Assembly (NCBI GenBank): GCA_026874595.1
Contig: CM049307.1
Span: 19,075,079 to 19,139,078, forward strand
Source of the DNA: Sipunculus nudus
Lineage: Eukaryota; Annelida; Sipuncula; Golfingiida; Sipunculidae
Direction of reading: 5' to 3'
DNA: 64,000 nt
In this document: piece by piece, positions 24,712-37,603 of the stretch
Numbering within the stretch: position 1 is the first letter of the stretch
Layout of the letters: every line of letters starts with the position of its first letter
The notes under the pieces: generated by a model
Database searches by the model: none
The model's input: the letters and a program-made list of their open reading frames with translations, nothing else
What the model was told of the DNA's origin: nothing
Program-made: the position numbers and the translations under genes

Positions 24712-26184
24712 TTACTCGGAGGTGCTGGAAACTCGAGCTTGACCTGACAGTTGGCTGGGCCACAATGATGAGGCGGGACCTAGACACTAATACTCGGAGG
24801 TGCTGGACACTCGAGCTTGACCTGACAGTTGCCTGGGCCACAATGATGAGGCGGGACCTAGACACTGTTACTCGGAGGTGCTGGACATTCCAGCTTGACC
24901 TGACAGTTGGCTGGGCCACAATGATGAGGTGGGACCTAGACACTGTTACTCGGAGGTGCTGGACACTCGAGCTTGACCTGACAGTTGGCTGGGTCACAAT
25001 GATGAGGCGGGACCTAGACACTGTTACTCGGAGGTGCTGGACACTCGAGCTTGACCTGATAGTTGGCTGGGCCACAATGATGAGGCGGGACCTAGACACT
25101 GTTACTCGGAGGTGCTGGACACTCGAGCCTGACCTGACAGTTGGCTGGGCCACAATGATGAGGCGGGACCTAGAAACTGTTACTCGGAGGTGCTGGACAC
25201 TCGAGCTAGACCTGACAGTTGGCCGGGCCACAATGATGAGGCGGGACCTAGACACTGTTACTCGGAGGTGCTGAACACTCGAGCTTGACCTGACAGTTGG
25301 CCCGGCCACAATGATGAGGCGGGACCTAGACACTGTTACTCGGAGGTGCTGGACACTCGAGCTTGACCTGACAGTTGGCCGGGCCACAATGATGAGGCGG
25401 GACCTAGACACTGTTACTCGGAGGTGCTGGACACTCGAGCTTGACCTGACAGTTGGCTGGGCCACAATGATGAGGCGGGACCTAGACCCTATTACTTGGA
25501 GGTGCCGGACACTCGAACTTGACCTGACAGTTGGCTGGGCCACAATGATGAGGCGGGACCTAGACACTGTTACTCGGAGGTGCTGGACACTCGAGCTTGA
25601 CCTGACAGTTGGCCGGGCCACAATGATGAGGCGGGTCCTAGACACTGTTACTCGGAGGTGCTGGACACTCGAGTTTGACCTGACATTTGGCCGGGCCACA
25701 ATGATGAGGCGGGACCTAGACACTGTTACTCGGAGGTGCTGGACACTCGAGCTTGACCTGACAGTTGGCCGGGCCACAATGATGAGGCGGGACCTAGACA
25801 CTGTTACTCGGAGGTGCTGGACACTCGAGCTTGAACTGACAGTTGGCCGGGCCACAATGATGAGGCGGGACCTAGACACTGTTACTCGGAGGTGCTGGAC
25901 ACTCGAGCTTGACCTGACAGTTGGCCGGGCCACAATGATGAGGCGGGACCTAGACACTGTTACTCGGAGGTGCTGGACACTCGAGCTTGACCTGACAGTT
26001 GGCTGGGCCACAATGATGAGGCGGGACCTAGACACTGTTACTCGGAGGTGCTGGACACTCGAGCTTGACCTGACAGTTGGCTGGGCCACAATGATGAGGC
26101 GGGACCTAGACACTGTTACTCGGCGGTGCTGGACACTCCAGCTTGACATGACAGTTGGCTGGGCCACAATGATGAGGCGGGACC
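24712..26184. repeat. Minisatellite, 78-bp unit, about 19 copies
   Basis: The unit begins GGACCTAGACACTGTTACTC and ends ACAATGATGAGGCG. At 78 bp it is a multiple of 3, so both strands stay open: 541 codons on - (SRLIIVARPTVRSSSSVQHL per unit) and 205 plus 307 codons on +. Copies are very similar, so the array is recent. It is intergenic, between the two receptor genes. Coding is unlikely given dual-strand openness and no supporting signals. Confidence 0.95.
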
Positions 26185-26914
26185 TTTCACTTATTTTTTG
26201 GCCCATATTATCAGGAATGTTTGTGCATAAGTGACCGAACATTTGTGAATATTCCTTGATGACTTTCCAGAGTCCGGAGAAGATGATGAATCCATAACAA
26301 ATTCTAATTCCTTGGCCTATTCACGAAATGCCCTAAACATTTCATAGGATTCTGTTCATGATTGCGTGAGTTAAGTTGTAAACAAACAAACACGCACACA
26401 TATATGAATGAAAATGAATGCATACGTACGTCTTGGGGGACGAAAAGAAGTGAGCGCACCATAACTGAAGTACCGGGAGTACTATCTACTGTCCCACGCG
26501 CCAGAGAGCAGGGAACAGGCGTCAAGCGGCGTCTGATTACAGCGTGTCCTGTTGGTCATGCCAGTTGTATCCATGTTTGGTTGTCTGGAATGAACTACAA
26601 AGACGGATGACTGTATGTTGTTATTTCGTGACTTAAATAACCTTCCGGAACAGCTTTCCTCGGAGAACATGTAAGAAAAAATATTTAAATAATATTGGTA
26701 TTAAGAATTTCATGTAGGATTATTACACACATCCTTTTCCCATAAAGACATTGTTATTATAAAGCATCTATTTACTTTTTGAACCTCACCATGAAATAGC
26801 TTTCCCATTGTACTGATATAAAAAATAAAGTTCGGACGTGAGGAAGATACTCAAGCTTTTTCAAGGCTTTGATCTTTTAAGCAAAAGCCCCAGAAAGGCA
26901 GTTCCATGGACTGG

Positions 26915-27749
26915 TGATACAGGTGTCCCTTTTGTTGTGCGCTTTTGACATTCTGTTTCGTGTTAGGCTCAAGCCCTGGGCGTCAATCGCTATGGCGTGT
27001 AGAGACACAGCGCTCGGTTTAATCTGTACTGGGTAAACACTGGCGTGTAAAGACACAGCGCTCATGCTAATCTGGAATTTTCTGGGCTTGTATTGTTCTT
27101 TGGGGCGTGTGTGTATTATGTATTGTTGTGTTCTTTGGATTGTTCGTGAAATAGAAGTTTCTAGGCTTTGACGTGAGAAGCTATAAATTAGTGGCCGTGT
27201 TTAGAGCTGAGGGGAGGAGAGAGAAAAATTCCAGCGGACACGGAAGAGTGTGAGTCAGTTTTGGACCTATCCGATAATTTCAGTAGTGTCAGGGATTCTA
27301 AGAACTTTGTACGGATTTAGTTGGACTGTCTCCAGTTTGCCTTTGGGATTATTACAAAAGCTTTACTTTGGACTATTTGAACTGTTTAAATGGATTATTA
27401 GTTTTAAAGGACTTAATGAGCTGTGACAGTGGTGGTATCCAGAAAAGCCTAGGCCCGGACACTCGACCTGGTACTGTACACTTTATTTATTATACTGTGT
27501 AATTGTATTGATTTACTGTTATACTGTTGTTATACTTGGTAATTGTATTGATTTAGAGTATTTGGTAAAGTTAGGGTTGTTTTCAGAATAAATTATAATT
27601 ATTTGTTAGCAAAAAACCACTGACTTCTTTATTCTTTCCCCTAAACATTTCACGCTGCCTAGTGTTACCGAATCTGATTTTTTCTATCTCCATTACAAAA
27701 TTTATGCTCGTCACGACTACGTGATCTGTTGTTGTTAGGTTTCGTAACA
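26915..27749 (+). mobile_element. Solo LTR with CTGG target duplication
   Basis: Runs from TGATACAGGTGTCCC to GGTTTCGTAACA with CTGG directly repeated at 26911-26914 and 27750-27753. It has a TATA-like CTATAAATTAG at 27181 and AATAAA at 27587-27592, the order expected of U3-R-U5. It is homologous to 2184-2966 and 19510-19988. No gag or pol lies next to it, so a solo LTR from recombination is the simplest reading. Confidence 0.7.
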
Positions 27750-27753
27750 CTGG

Positions 27754-29587
27754 TCCTGGAGGTTTGCCGCTATGTCTTAATTATCAAAGGAATGATTTTT
27801 CGATGAAATCATAAAGTCTCTTCACTATTCATTCGAAAATTTACGGACAAAATAGGATAGTTATCGGTAGGTTTTTATTAACATTTTGACGGATTCTTCT
27901 TTTACCCTTTGCAGTCACCTTTTGATTCTTTAATTTCCAGTTCTGCAGGAAATTCGATTTGTTTCTAAACAATGCTTGAAGATGGCACATTACTCAATTT
28001 CAATGGCTCATTACTCAGAATTTCTGGCAAACTTTCTCATCGACTCCCTAAATAGTGTTTCAATGTCACACTGGAAATGACATTTTACACTTCTTTCTCG
28101 TAAAATATTTGTGGCTTATGAATTCAACATAAAAAAGTTGCGTTTCTTTGAGACCATAACGGTCTTGCAATATTATTGTAACACAGCTATTCGTTTAAGA
28201 CGTTCACCGGCCTTGGTTACGAGGTTAGTTCTTCCTCGTTTTGCCAGAACAGGCTATTATCACGCTCTCTGGTGGCGGCATTATCAAACAGAAAATGATG
28301 GAATGGATAATCCGTATATACATATTTGTATTTGATAAAGTTATTAACTTATCATGGTTGTTAAAATTGTCATGGTCCATGTTGAAGCGCTCTTTACTTT
28401 TTATCTTAATTAATGGATATGGCTGATTCTAAAGCCTTCAGTTCCCGAGTAATACCTAAAAAGGCTGTAATGGTTTGTGTGCACAGTTTCTTTTTCTTGT
28501 GACCTAACTAAAAAAATAACTAAATAATTACTGTTAATTTTTTCTGAAGACATAAATATACCTGTATTCCGTCTTTAAATTGTATATTTGTATGGAAGAT
28601 ACATGAATGATATATACCGACCTAAATTCCATCTCTGACACTCCACTAAAATGTACAAGCGTTCTTGTGGTAACGTCATAAATTAACGTTTGCTGCGTTG
28701 GTATAACCCTGTCCGGTGAGGAATGCATACGGATAGATGTAATGTTTATTTGTTCAAGACTGTAAGGAGATTTCTGTTATTGGTACCTTAACCTTAAAAA
28801 AAATACCAAGGTCAACCTAAAATATCAGGATAAATATTCTGATAGAATATAAATATCACCTTTAAAATCTTCATAACTGAGAAGCCAAGTGTTTATGTCA
28901 AAAATAAATGTTAACTGTTCACCTTAAGTTTAAAATATTAATAAGATATTATATCGCCAATTCAGACAATGTCATCAGCCAGCATTTCTAACTACTGTTA
29001 TTGGAATAAACTCAGTCTTTTTTACATGAATTTTGTAATCGATCATGCCACTAATTTATTTGTTATTCAGTAAAAAAATCACCGGAATTCGTGTTTTACC
29101 ATTATAAAATGAAAAATGTCAAATTGCAAGTATAATAACCTCATTTTTTAGCGAATCTAACGAGATTTAGCGTAGTTTACGTCCTGACTTTGCCATCCAA
29201 ATTCCTGTTTTTAATTATTATGGCCTACCATATTCTTCTCGTTATTTTCTTAACATGGCTCGCTTAACACTGACCGGCCCAGGGGTGAGTGATTCCCAGT
29301 CTTGCCGGTATCAAGGCAAGTCTAAATCTGGCATAAACGCTCAGGGCAAATTTCAGACAAAGTTTCTTTTTGCTTGTAACGGTTGTGATTTCGTGTATTA
29401 TTTGAGTAGACACTCTGATTCCCTCTTATCACATATATACAAGTTTACAAAAAAAAGCACTTTCTTTCTTTCACAGGTTTTCCGAACATATTTTATAATC
29501 GCATTTTTTGCCGACAATGAACCCCGGTAAATACTCCGCAATCGTCGCTTGTGATAAAACAACAATGATGACTTTGCTGCAACCCAC
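27754..29587. other. Intergenic, no gene seen
   Basis: AT-rich; a 91-codon frame at 29255-29530 has a reasonable ATG context but no domain or partner exons. Confidence 0.45.
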
Positions 29588-29590
29588 TTA

Positions 29591-30176
29591 GGCGACTCTG
29601 CAGGCGACTCAAGGCTGTCGCCTCATGGTCGCCGAAAACAGACGACAGGATCTCCGCTACGACAATAGTCTACGACAAGCTACAACAGGTTGACGACTAA
29701 CTGACGACAAGCTGCCGACAACCGGCGACACTATCGCCGCGACGAAGGAAAATCACCTGCGACCTATGACCACATCTTCGACAACTTACGAATATACTTG
29801 CGACAACCTACTACACCAGAATTCATGCTACGTCCACCCGCGACAAGCCTCGAGTCTCTACCCTGTGCTATGTGAGGAGCCGGAGACAAAGATAGGCCCT
29901 GTATCAAGTACACCGGCCCACGACAGGACCTACGACAACCAAAGTCACTTGGCGACAGCCTATGACAGCACCTACGCCAGTAAAAGACAGGCAACCCTCA
30001 CTGGCGTCAAAAAAGCTGTCGCCTGAGAATTTTGAACATGTTGAAAATCCAGTGGCGACTGGTAAGAGGTCACGCGTCTTAAGGCGATTTCGGGCGAGTA
30101 CAGGTGACCATACAAGCAACTCCCCGGCGACAATGAGGCGACAGCCTGCTCTCTTGTTGTTGCCTGTAGAGTCGCA
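29591..30176. mobile_element. CpG-rich inverted-repeat element 2 (TTA duplication)
   Basis: The left end GGCGACTCTGCAGGCGAC and right end GTTGCCTGTAGAGTCGCA are inverted repeats that resume further in as GGCTGTCGCCTCAT/ATGAGGCGACAGCC. TTA lies at 29588-29590 and 30177-30179. The interior is a string of CGACAA, GCGAC and GTCGC words at irregular spacing and has no transposase. It shares size class, TWA duplication and CpG-word interior with 13432-14083 and 49404-50011. Confidence 0.75.
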
Positions 30177-30414
30177 TTACATCCAACAACATTTGGTGAG
30201 GGTTGAATTAAAATTATTTCGTTTAAGATTCATCGGCAAAGATTACATGGAATATTGAAGAGATTTTGCATTAATCAAATCTTTAAGCTTCGACACCTTT
30301 TTCCTAACAAAGCAAACAAAATATTTGAAAATTTTAAACGGTTTATGTAATGGTAAATTTTTATTTAAATTATTACACCATTCTAAAATTAGATTGATCC
30401 GATTTATTAATAAT

Positions 30415-30487
30415 GACAAGGGCGGATCCAGAAATTCGAAAACAGGGGAGCGCTAATAATCTGGGTAAGTTGTTCATGGGTAATTAG

Positions 30488-30529
<42 letters not shown>

Positions 30530-30860
30530 CCGTGACTATATTTTCAACCAAATAAAAATATATATATATATTTTTTTACATATTTCATATAATTGTTATC
30601 TGAGACCATGTGGTGGTGTCCTCCTCCCATATTGAGAACATTGTTATGCAACTGTTATGACCTAACGGGGTGTAGTGACGGAATGAGTCTCTCCCGCTGT
30701 TTTATTCACAGGGCTGTTCATAAATATCCTTAACTTATGAATTAGAATGTAATTTACTGTGGATGATTTAATAATTTTATTGCTAAAGAATAAAAAGAGA
30801 GATATAAAACTATGAAAATTAATTACGAATAACTATGAAAATAGATAGGATCCGCCTCTG
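30415..30860. mobile_element. Inverted-repeat element with GGCGGATCC ends
   Basis: Left AGGGCGGATCCAGAAATTC, right GGATCCGCCTCT. The interior (30600-30780) aligns with the reverse complement of 33840-34000. It contains an (AT)n tract at 30489-30528. Non-autonomous DNA element by inference. Confidence 0.55.
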
Positions 30861-32092
30861 AATGATGTTACAACTAGGAATTTTTAAGGCTTAAGCGAGT
30901 CTTTGGAATTTATTAATTTAGGTTGCGTTCTGGACGGCCAGATAAAATGTGTTCCTACTTAGCCCACACATACACAGGGCACGCATCAGGCTTACTGTAA
31001 TCCCCCGCCCACTAAATAATCCTGGGGCTTTGAGAATTGTGACATTAACAACCTCATTATATAGGCGGTCCTACATCCCCAAAGATAATAATAAATCAGT
31101 AAGTCACTAAGAGGAAACAAGGTTACGACTAGTTGTCCTACATGTAAGTCATCGACCGGCTTTCGCTCTAATTTTACTTGGCATTTTAGGTATACATGTT
31201 GTAGATGATTGTGATCATGTTAAATCAGCTGGAATCTCTTAAATGTGAAAGACCTTATCTTTAAAGGCCTCTCTCGTATAAATTGACTTTTATAACTATT
31301 ATTCTAATTGTATTTTATGATTATACCATGATATCTAGAACTTTTACAGTAGTATATATAATGTCGTCCGTACCAACTTTAAACCTTGACATTTCGCACA
31401 GTTCTACGTTGAACGAGTTCCAATTTAATGAGTTGTCATAAAGCTAAACTTTTTTTCCGTTTCAGTTTCATTTAAGTTGTTAGACTGTATAACAAGCTGG
31501 TTTAGGAGATCTAATTTACTGTTCTGTTATAAAGGAATTCACTTGTACAAAATTTGAAGACAAGCGATTATCTCATTAACGCGAATATGATAGCTGTTCA
31601 TCGATATAAGTGACATCTGAGGAGTATGTTACATGTTTAATTCTTCGGCAAATTAATCTATAAAGACTGAGGTTCAGTTAGGTGTTTAAATAATTTAAAC
31701 AATAAGATATAATGATAATAGATAATTGACAACAGTTATACCTGACACATGATCTGGCACACAGCAGTAAGGAATAAACCGAGCTGTCTTAATTTAAATT
31801 CAGACACAACGAAGTTTCATTTCATCTGTCTCTTGATAGAACAGGAAATTGGACCGCTGAGGGCGAGTGACAGGTGGTCCAATTAATGAAGAAATGTGCG
31901 TGACCTCATGATTTTGAAGGACGACAGTTGATAGATGAAGTAGCTGTGAGATGAAGATGGATAGAGCCATTTACTTTATTGACCAAGCGAACCTACAGCG
32001 CTTTCTCTTGACAGACTAAGTTTAAATAAAATACACCTGGAGATTGTTCAAAATACTGTTGTATAGTACCTAACTTAGGATACATTAATGTT

Positions 32093-33542
32093 ACAGGCAA
32101 ACCTTGTAATCAGGCAGTACACGAAATATTATTGATTCCCTTAGGCTTTTCATGAAATGACTAAAATTCCAGACATTACGTGTAATGACTATATTTTGAT
32201 GATTACACAATTTTCTTGGAGTGTAACAACCTAAGCTCAATTCCATGTGCTTTCCATTACAAAATAGTATAACCTGTATGTGTTTTGGCTTTGAAGAAGA
32301 CTTATCTTCTCATATTTATTTAATAATGGATCTGAGGCTTAAGAGGTATTAATGCAAACTCAGAACATGTATTTTGTCAATAATAAATTATTGATCTGCT
32401 CAAGTTTAAGCAACCTAAACCACGGGGGTACCAGGAGTAATAAATGACTACTGATCTGCTCAACTTTTACTGATTTACTTTTGAAAATGAAGTGTATATC
32501 AGAGTTGGCCAGAGTTTGTTCATCACTTGTCACTTGTTAATGACACCTGAACTGCGTTCAGTTGTTCACTTAGTGAAAATGGCGAATGGCAATTAAATTT
32601 AGAGATTTGTTTGAAAATTATGAAAAGTTCTCTATTCCAAGAGCTGCTTACTATTCAACAATTGAAGAGTTAAAGAATGCCTCCGAGACCAATTCATCCA
32701 AGTCAAAGCATTGTTATAACATAATGTATTCATATATCGTTTTATATTTCAGTTTATTTATTTGATGTGAGCATTTTCACATATAGCCTAGTAAATGTTG
32801 TATATATTTTAAAGAAATTAATTAATCAATCAAACCTTGTCATTTTGGTTTGACGAAATAATTTTTCTGAGTCATTCACATACTTTGTCATTAATACCAA
32901 ATATAAAACTAACTGTTTTAATCGTTCAAACTCATTATGCCTCGCATCAAATATATCAAAGAACCGGGGAACCGAAATGACACAAATTGGTCACATTTGA
33001 TAAACATTTGAGGTTTCAACTTTCATCTGTGGGTGCCTAACAATGTACTTGTAACCTTGCACGAAATATTAAGCTTCAATAGGTTCCAGTGATTTTAAAC
33101 TGAATATATAGCAAAAAATAAAATGAGCTAATTTGTAAGTAAAGAGTGGTATAGTATAAATATGTATTGAAGAATGGTTGAATGAGACTAAAAGGGATCA
33201 TTCCATATTATTACAAACTTTTGAAGTGTGGACTAAATCGACTAAACAATCATCGCCTTATATTATTTGTACTTCATATGTAGTTCTAATAAGTGCCCTT
33301 GTATTAAAGCTATATATGCTTTAGAGCATGAATTGTTGCAGCAGCAAAATAAATCCAATAAACTGATTTTTGCACGACAATGTGTGTGGTCATTCAGCAG
33401 TAACAGAACAATCAACAAGAAATTAGTCATTTCGTGTAATGGCTGAGCAACAAAACCAGGAATTTCACATAATGCCTGGAAATTACAGTAAACTGAAATT
33501 TTCAGTCATTTCACGTAATGCCTGATTACACAGTTTGCCTGT
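32093..33542. mobile_element. 1.45-kb element with ~40-bp terminal inverted repeats
   Basis: The left end ACAGGCAAACCTTGTAATC and right end GATTACACAGTTTGCCTGT are inverted, and the similarity continues inward through CAGGCA and CGAAAT/CGTGAAAT words. No ORF of 60 codons lies inside, so it is non-autonomous. The target duplication is unclear. Confidence 0.6.
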
Positions 33543-33829
33543 CACATAAATAAATAACTACATATGCACGCAAACTAAATATATACACAATTATAAGAAA
33601 AATAAATCAAATTTTCTCATTTGGCAATTGCAAATGAGTTAATTAAGAATATATATGGCTAAATCCAATTAGAAGCAAGCTATTGAAAATAACAAATATG
33701 AGCACCCATTGAATATCTGTTGAATGTAATGCAAAAATTGAAGTGAATACATGTAAAAAAATAGAGTTTTTACTTATTTTTTTACCCAGTTTTTCGTAAT
33801 TATTTTTTAAGTTACCTTTATTTAAAATC

Positions 33830-34432
33830 CCCTAGCACTTTAAGTTATCCACAGTTTATTACTTGCTAATTCATAATTTGAGGATATTGATGAACATCTC
33901 TGTGATTAAGATAGCATCCAAATTTTCTCTACTGAGGGAGAGAGTCTTTCCATTAATACACTCTGCTGGGTAATAACACCATGGACCTCCCCCCCCCCCC
34001 CCCCCCCCAACACACACACTAAAAACTCATTCGCCTATGAGTTAAGCACGGCCTTCCCGTAAGCCAGCAGAGCCCAGCTTGTGTTTTGGTCGATCGTGAA
34101 CATGTTCTCACTGCTTCCCGGCTGATACTCAAACTCATGGTCTGTGCTCTATTGAGTCCGGTGCGCTGCCCAGACCACAGAAGCCGGTAAAGTTTAATAA
34201 TGAGACTTTAAAAAATAAATTATTAACCACGAGGATTACATTTAAATGATGATTTATTGCGAGTTATAAATGCTCATGCGCAATTATACCATACAGAAGA
34301 ATTGCATGTTTGGACTTTCCAGTTTTGTTCAAGTGTTGATGAATTATAAATATTATAGCCGGGCACATGTAAACCCCAAAACCTTAAGTTTGACATTTAA
34401 ATGACTCTACATTTTATTCATATATAGGTGAT

Positions 34433-34501
<69 letters not shown>

Positions 34502-34555
34502 GCTAGCCCATTATTAGCGCCCCCTGTTCTAGAATTTCTGGATCCGCCTCTGCAT
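33830..34555. mobile_element. Second GGCGGATCC element, opposite orientation
   Basis: Its end at 34505-34552 is the reverse complement of 30416-30460 (GGCGGATCCAGAAATTC...GCGCTAATAAT), and 33840-34000 matches 30600-30780 inverted. It contains a C21 run (33988-34008) and an (AT)n tract at 34431-34497. Confidence 0.55.
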
Positions 34556-34559
34556 ACAC

Positions 34560-36300
34560 ACACACTCACACACACATAGGCCATTGTAACGGGGAATACA
34601 CCATTGCCCCCCCCCCCCCATTTCTCAATATAGTGCTATAATGATAAGAATGTTATGTCGTCAGAGATGGGTACAGAACCGTGGGGGGGAGGGGTGTCAA
34701 GTGTTTTCAAGGAATCGCGAATGTCGAGTGGGTGTATCGGCTGAGGGGTTTGGGCTTGGGAGGGCGTCCCCCTGCTGTGGTGTGTCTTATCTACAAAACC
34801 TGAACGAGTTTTGATTAAGCATTTAATTGCCGAGAACCACAGTTTCATGAAAACGAATGAAACATATCATAATATCAGTCATTTTGATATTTTATTCATT
34901 TGTAAAAAAACTGCATTTCATTGAAATTTGAAAAGAACTGCGACACTGACAATTTTGTTATCGTCTTATATTTTTTAATAATTGTAGTTTCAGCATAAAT
35001 TTAATGACAAAATCACATTCATTTAATAAGCAAACCGTGTGAGGGATCATTACATGGTATTCCTCCCTAGTTGTAAACGTTGGAGGAACATGTCCATGTC
35101 CCCCCAGTCCACCACCAAATTGCGGCCAAGCAAACCATGTAACTTATAAAACATGGCCAGCCTGACTCGAGTCACATCCCCATTGATAAACAAACAATTT
35201 GAATGTAATGCCCCTGGCCATTCGCAAGCAAATCGTCCCTAACAGCAGCTTTGCTTTGATTTATTAGACAATTACTGACCTGCCTTTACCAGGGGAAATG
35301 GTTTTCCAGCTGTGTGATCTTTCAATCTCCTTAGACCGTGTTTCAAGGTCCATAAGGTTCTTGCCATGTCTGTCTTGTGACCATTCTCTCTGTATTGTCT
35401 TCTGTTATATCAATGTTTTAGTAATTCTCATGGAATTCAGCCTAGGTAATTGTTACTGGATGATTCCTCTTGCATATTATATACTTTTTTTCAAGGTGTT
35501 TCGAGCTTTTGTTCAGTAAACAATGTGGTCAACCATCTGTTTGACCATGAAATCGAAGGTTTTTACTTTTTAGGCATGCAGTGGAACATACGGTATTCTA
35601 CACTTTAGTCAACAGAAATATGAATTCGAGGAGCCGGTCATAATGTGTGTCTACTCGCACAGCGCCATCCAATTAACTCTTAATCTGAGTGAAACCACTT
35701 TTGATGGATGTGTACTATGCTTTATATTGTTGACATCTCAGGAAGTTATCAAGTAATCCTGATTTATAAACTTTGTACATATCATGTCATATTATGGAAA
35801 CAATTATCATAAAATATTTATGAAAATATATAATAAATATTTAATAAAATGTTGTATTGCTAAATCGCGGGATAATAATATCAAAAGCAAAAGACGTTTA
35901 ATTTTAATATTTTTCAAATGATTGTAATAAAGCATATTTTTATAAAGATCAAATAACTGTAGATAATTATATTCAAATACTGTTGTCATTCATGGAAATG
36001 TCAAATAACTGTAAATATTAATAGAGGGATCATAGAAAGATACAAGAATTGAAGATATTTCTACACGGGACGTACGTAAACGATACTAGTGCATTGCAAT
36101 GACATAGTGTAGTTCTCAGATAGGTTATAAAACCTTCCTGCTTAGGACGAGGCGGTTTATAGGTGGGGCTGAGTTTATCGCTTAATCCATATTTTGGACC
36201 CACTTAAGCTCCCCCCCCCCTCACCCACACACACACACACACACCTCCAAGAAAACATCAAAACCATCAATTTAAACTATTTCATTGTCTTTTTTTTTTT
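34560..36300. other. Intergenic, no gene seen
   Basis: AT-rich. A short (CA)n lies at 36226-36243. No domain-bearing ORF. Confidence 0.45.
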
Positions 36301-36309
36301 CTTTCATAT

Positions 36310-36770
36310 GTCACTTTCTCTTTGCGCCGGGGCTCTATCTAATATGGTTAATTTTCAAAAGTCTGAAGTTTGGCTACAAAATTTCTCTTCGATCACAGAT
36401 TTGGACTTGGTACTAATTTTTCCCTTGACCTTATACCCTAGGTCCTGTGCTCCTATAAGATACTAGTTTATTTCAAACTTCTGTTCGTGTTTGCGCTAGA
36501 TTTCAATATGGTTAATTTTTTAAACGCGGAAATTTGGTCACAATATTATTGAAAGGTCACACATTTGCATGTGGTATTTATTTCTTACTTTTACCTAATT
36601 ACCAAAGTTGTGCACTACGTTGCGGATTCTGTATTACCGCCCATTTCTGCCTTTGCGCTAGATCTCCGATATTGCTGATTTTTTTTAGCTGACTTATGTC
36701 CAAAATATTAGTTACAGATGCCGATTTGCCTAACCCTTATTTGACCTAAACCTTATTTCCCCCATTATTT
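36310..36770. repeat. Degenerate tandem repeat, ~165-bp unit, 3 copies
   Basis: CTTTGCGCYNGATNT followed by AATATGGTTAATTTT recurs near 36320, 36493 and 36651, with AGGTCACA-like words between. Confidence 0.6.
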
Positions 36771-37603
36771 GCCAGTCGTATAAGCCTTATACAGTAGAGC
36801 GCCGTATTTCCGAAGGCCGAATTTCGTTACTCCGAAATTTAAACTGATGAACAGAAAATTTATTCGTATTTCCGAATTATTTTTCAAGCATGTACACCGC
36901 AAATTAATTTTTGTAATTACGAGTCACAAAGGCCTGCAGTCAGGCGGTTAAACCGAGTGGTGATCCCAATTAACTAGTGCTGGGCCGATGCTGTCGCCGG
37001 GGCAAAAAAGTTTGATAACTACAGCTAGTCGCGCAACTTCAGGCTCCGTATACCCCTAGTAAGCGGCCGAGCAGTTTATTCAAGAGCACTTGTGTATTAT
37101 CAACCATATCTGGTTTGCCTTAAATCAGCTTATTTACTGCCAAGGAGAACACCAATTGAACACGGTCGTCTTGCTGTCACTTACCAGAGATAAGGAGTCA
37201 AAGAAAAGAAAACGTGTGCCTAACGTAGTCCCGCACTGACGCCGCCTGCGGGCTGTTAAAGAAACTAACCGAGCAACAATAATGGCGATATCATTTGTCC
37301 CTCCCGTGAATTTGTTGAAAAAAATGGCACACAAGTATCCTAAAAACAGGTTTAAATGGGTTTTACCTATAAAACTCTGCAATAAATCTGATACTTTTAT
37401 AAGTTCCGATCGTAAATTTCATGGGTCAAAAAGAAACACGGTTTTCTATCAGTAATATAGCGTTAATTTAATCATTATTTTTTTTTTTTTTTTTTTCGCC
37501 TCAGACTGTTGAATTAACTCAGACTGTTGAATTTAATTTGTCCATGGACTGATGTCCAACAGTTGTTACAATAATATCTGTATCAACCTCTGTTGAGTGT
37601 ACT

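Noticed and set aside
24617-26242. 541-codon - strand ORF as a gene
   Set aside because: It follows the 78-bp minisatellite, with equally open frames on the other strand.
29255-29530. 91-codon ORF as a gene
   Set aside because: No domain, no splice partners, adjacent to a transposon; chance is sufficient.
37134-37382. Transposase remnant in the pogo-like element
   Set aside because: A short KKRKRV stretch on the + strand is not enough; no further transposase motif is visible.
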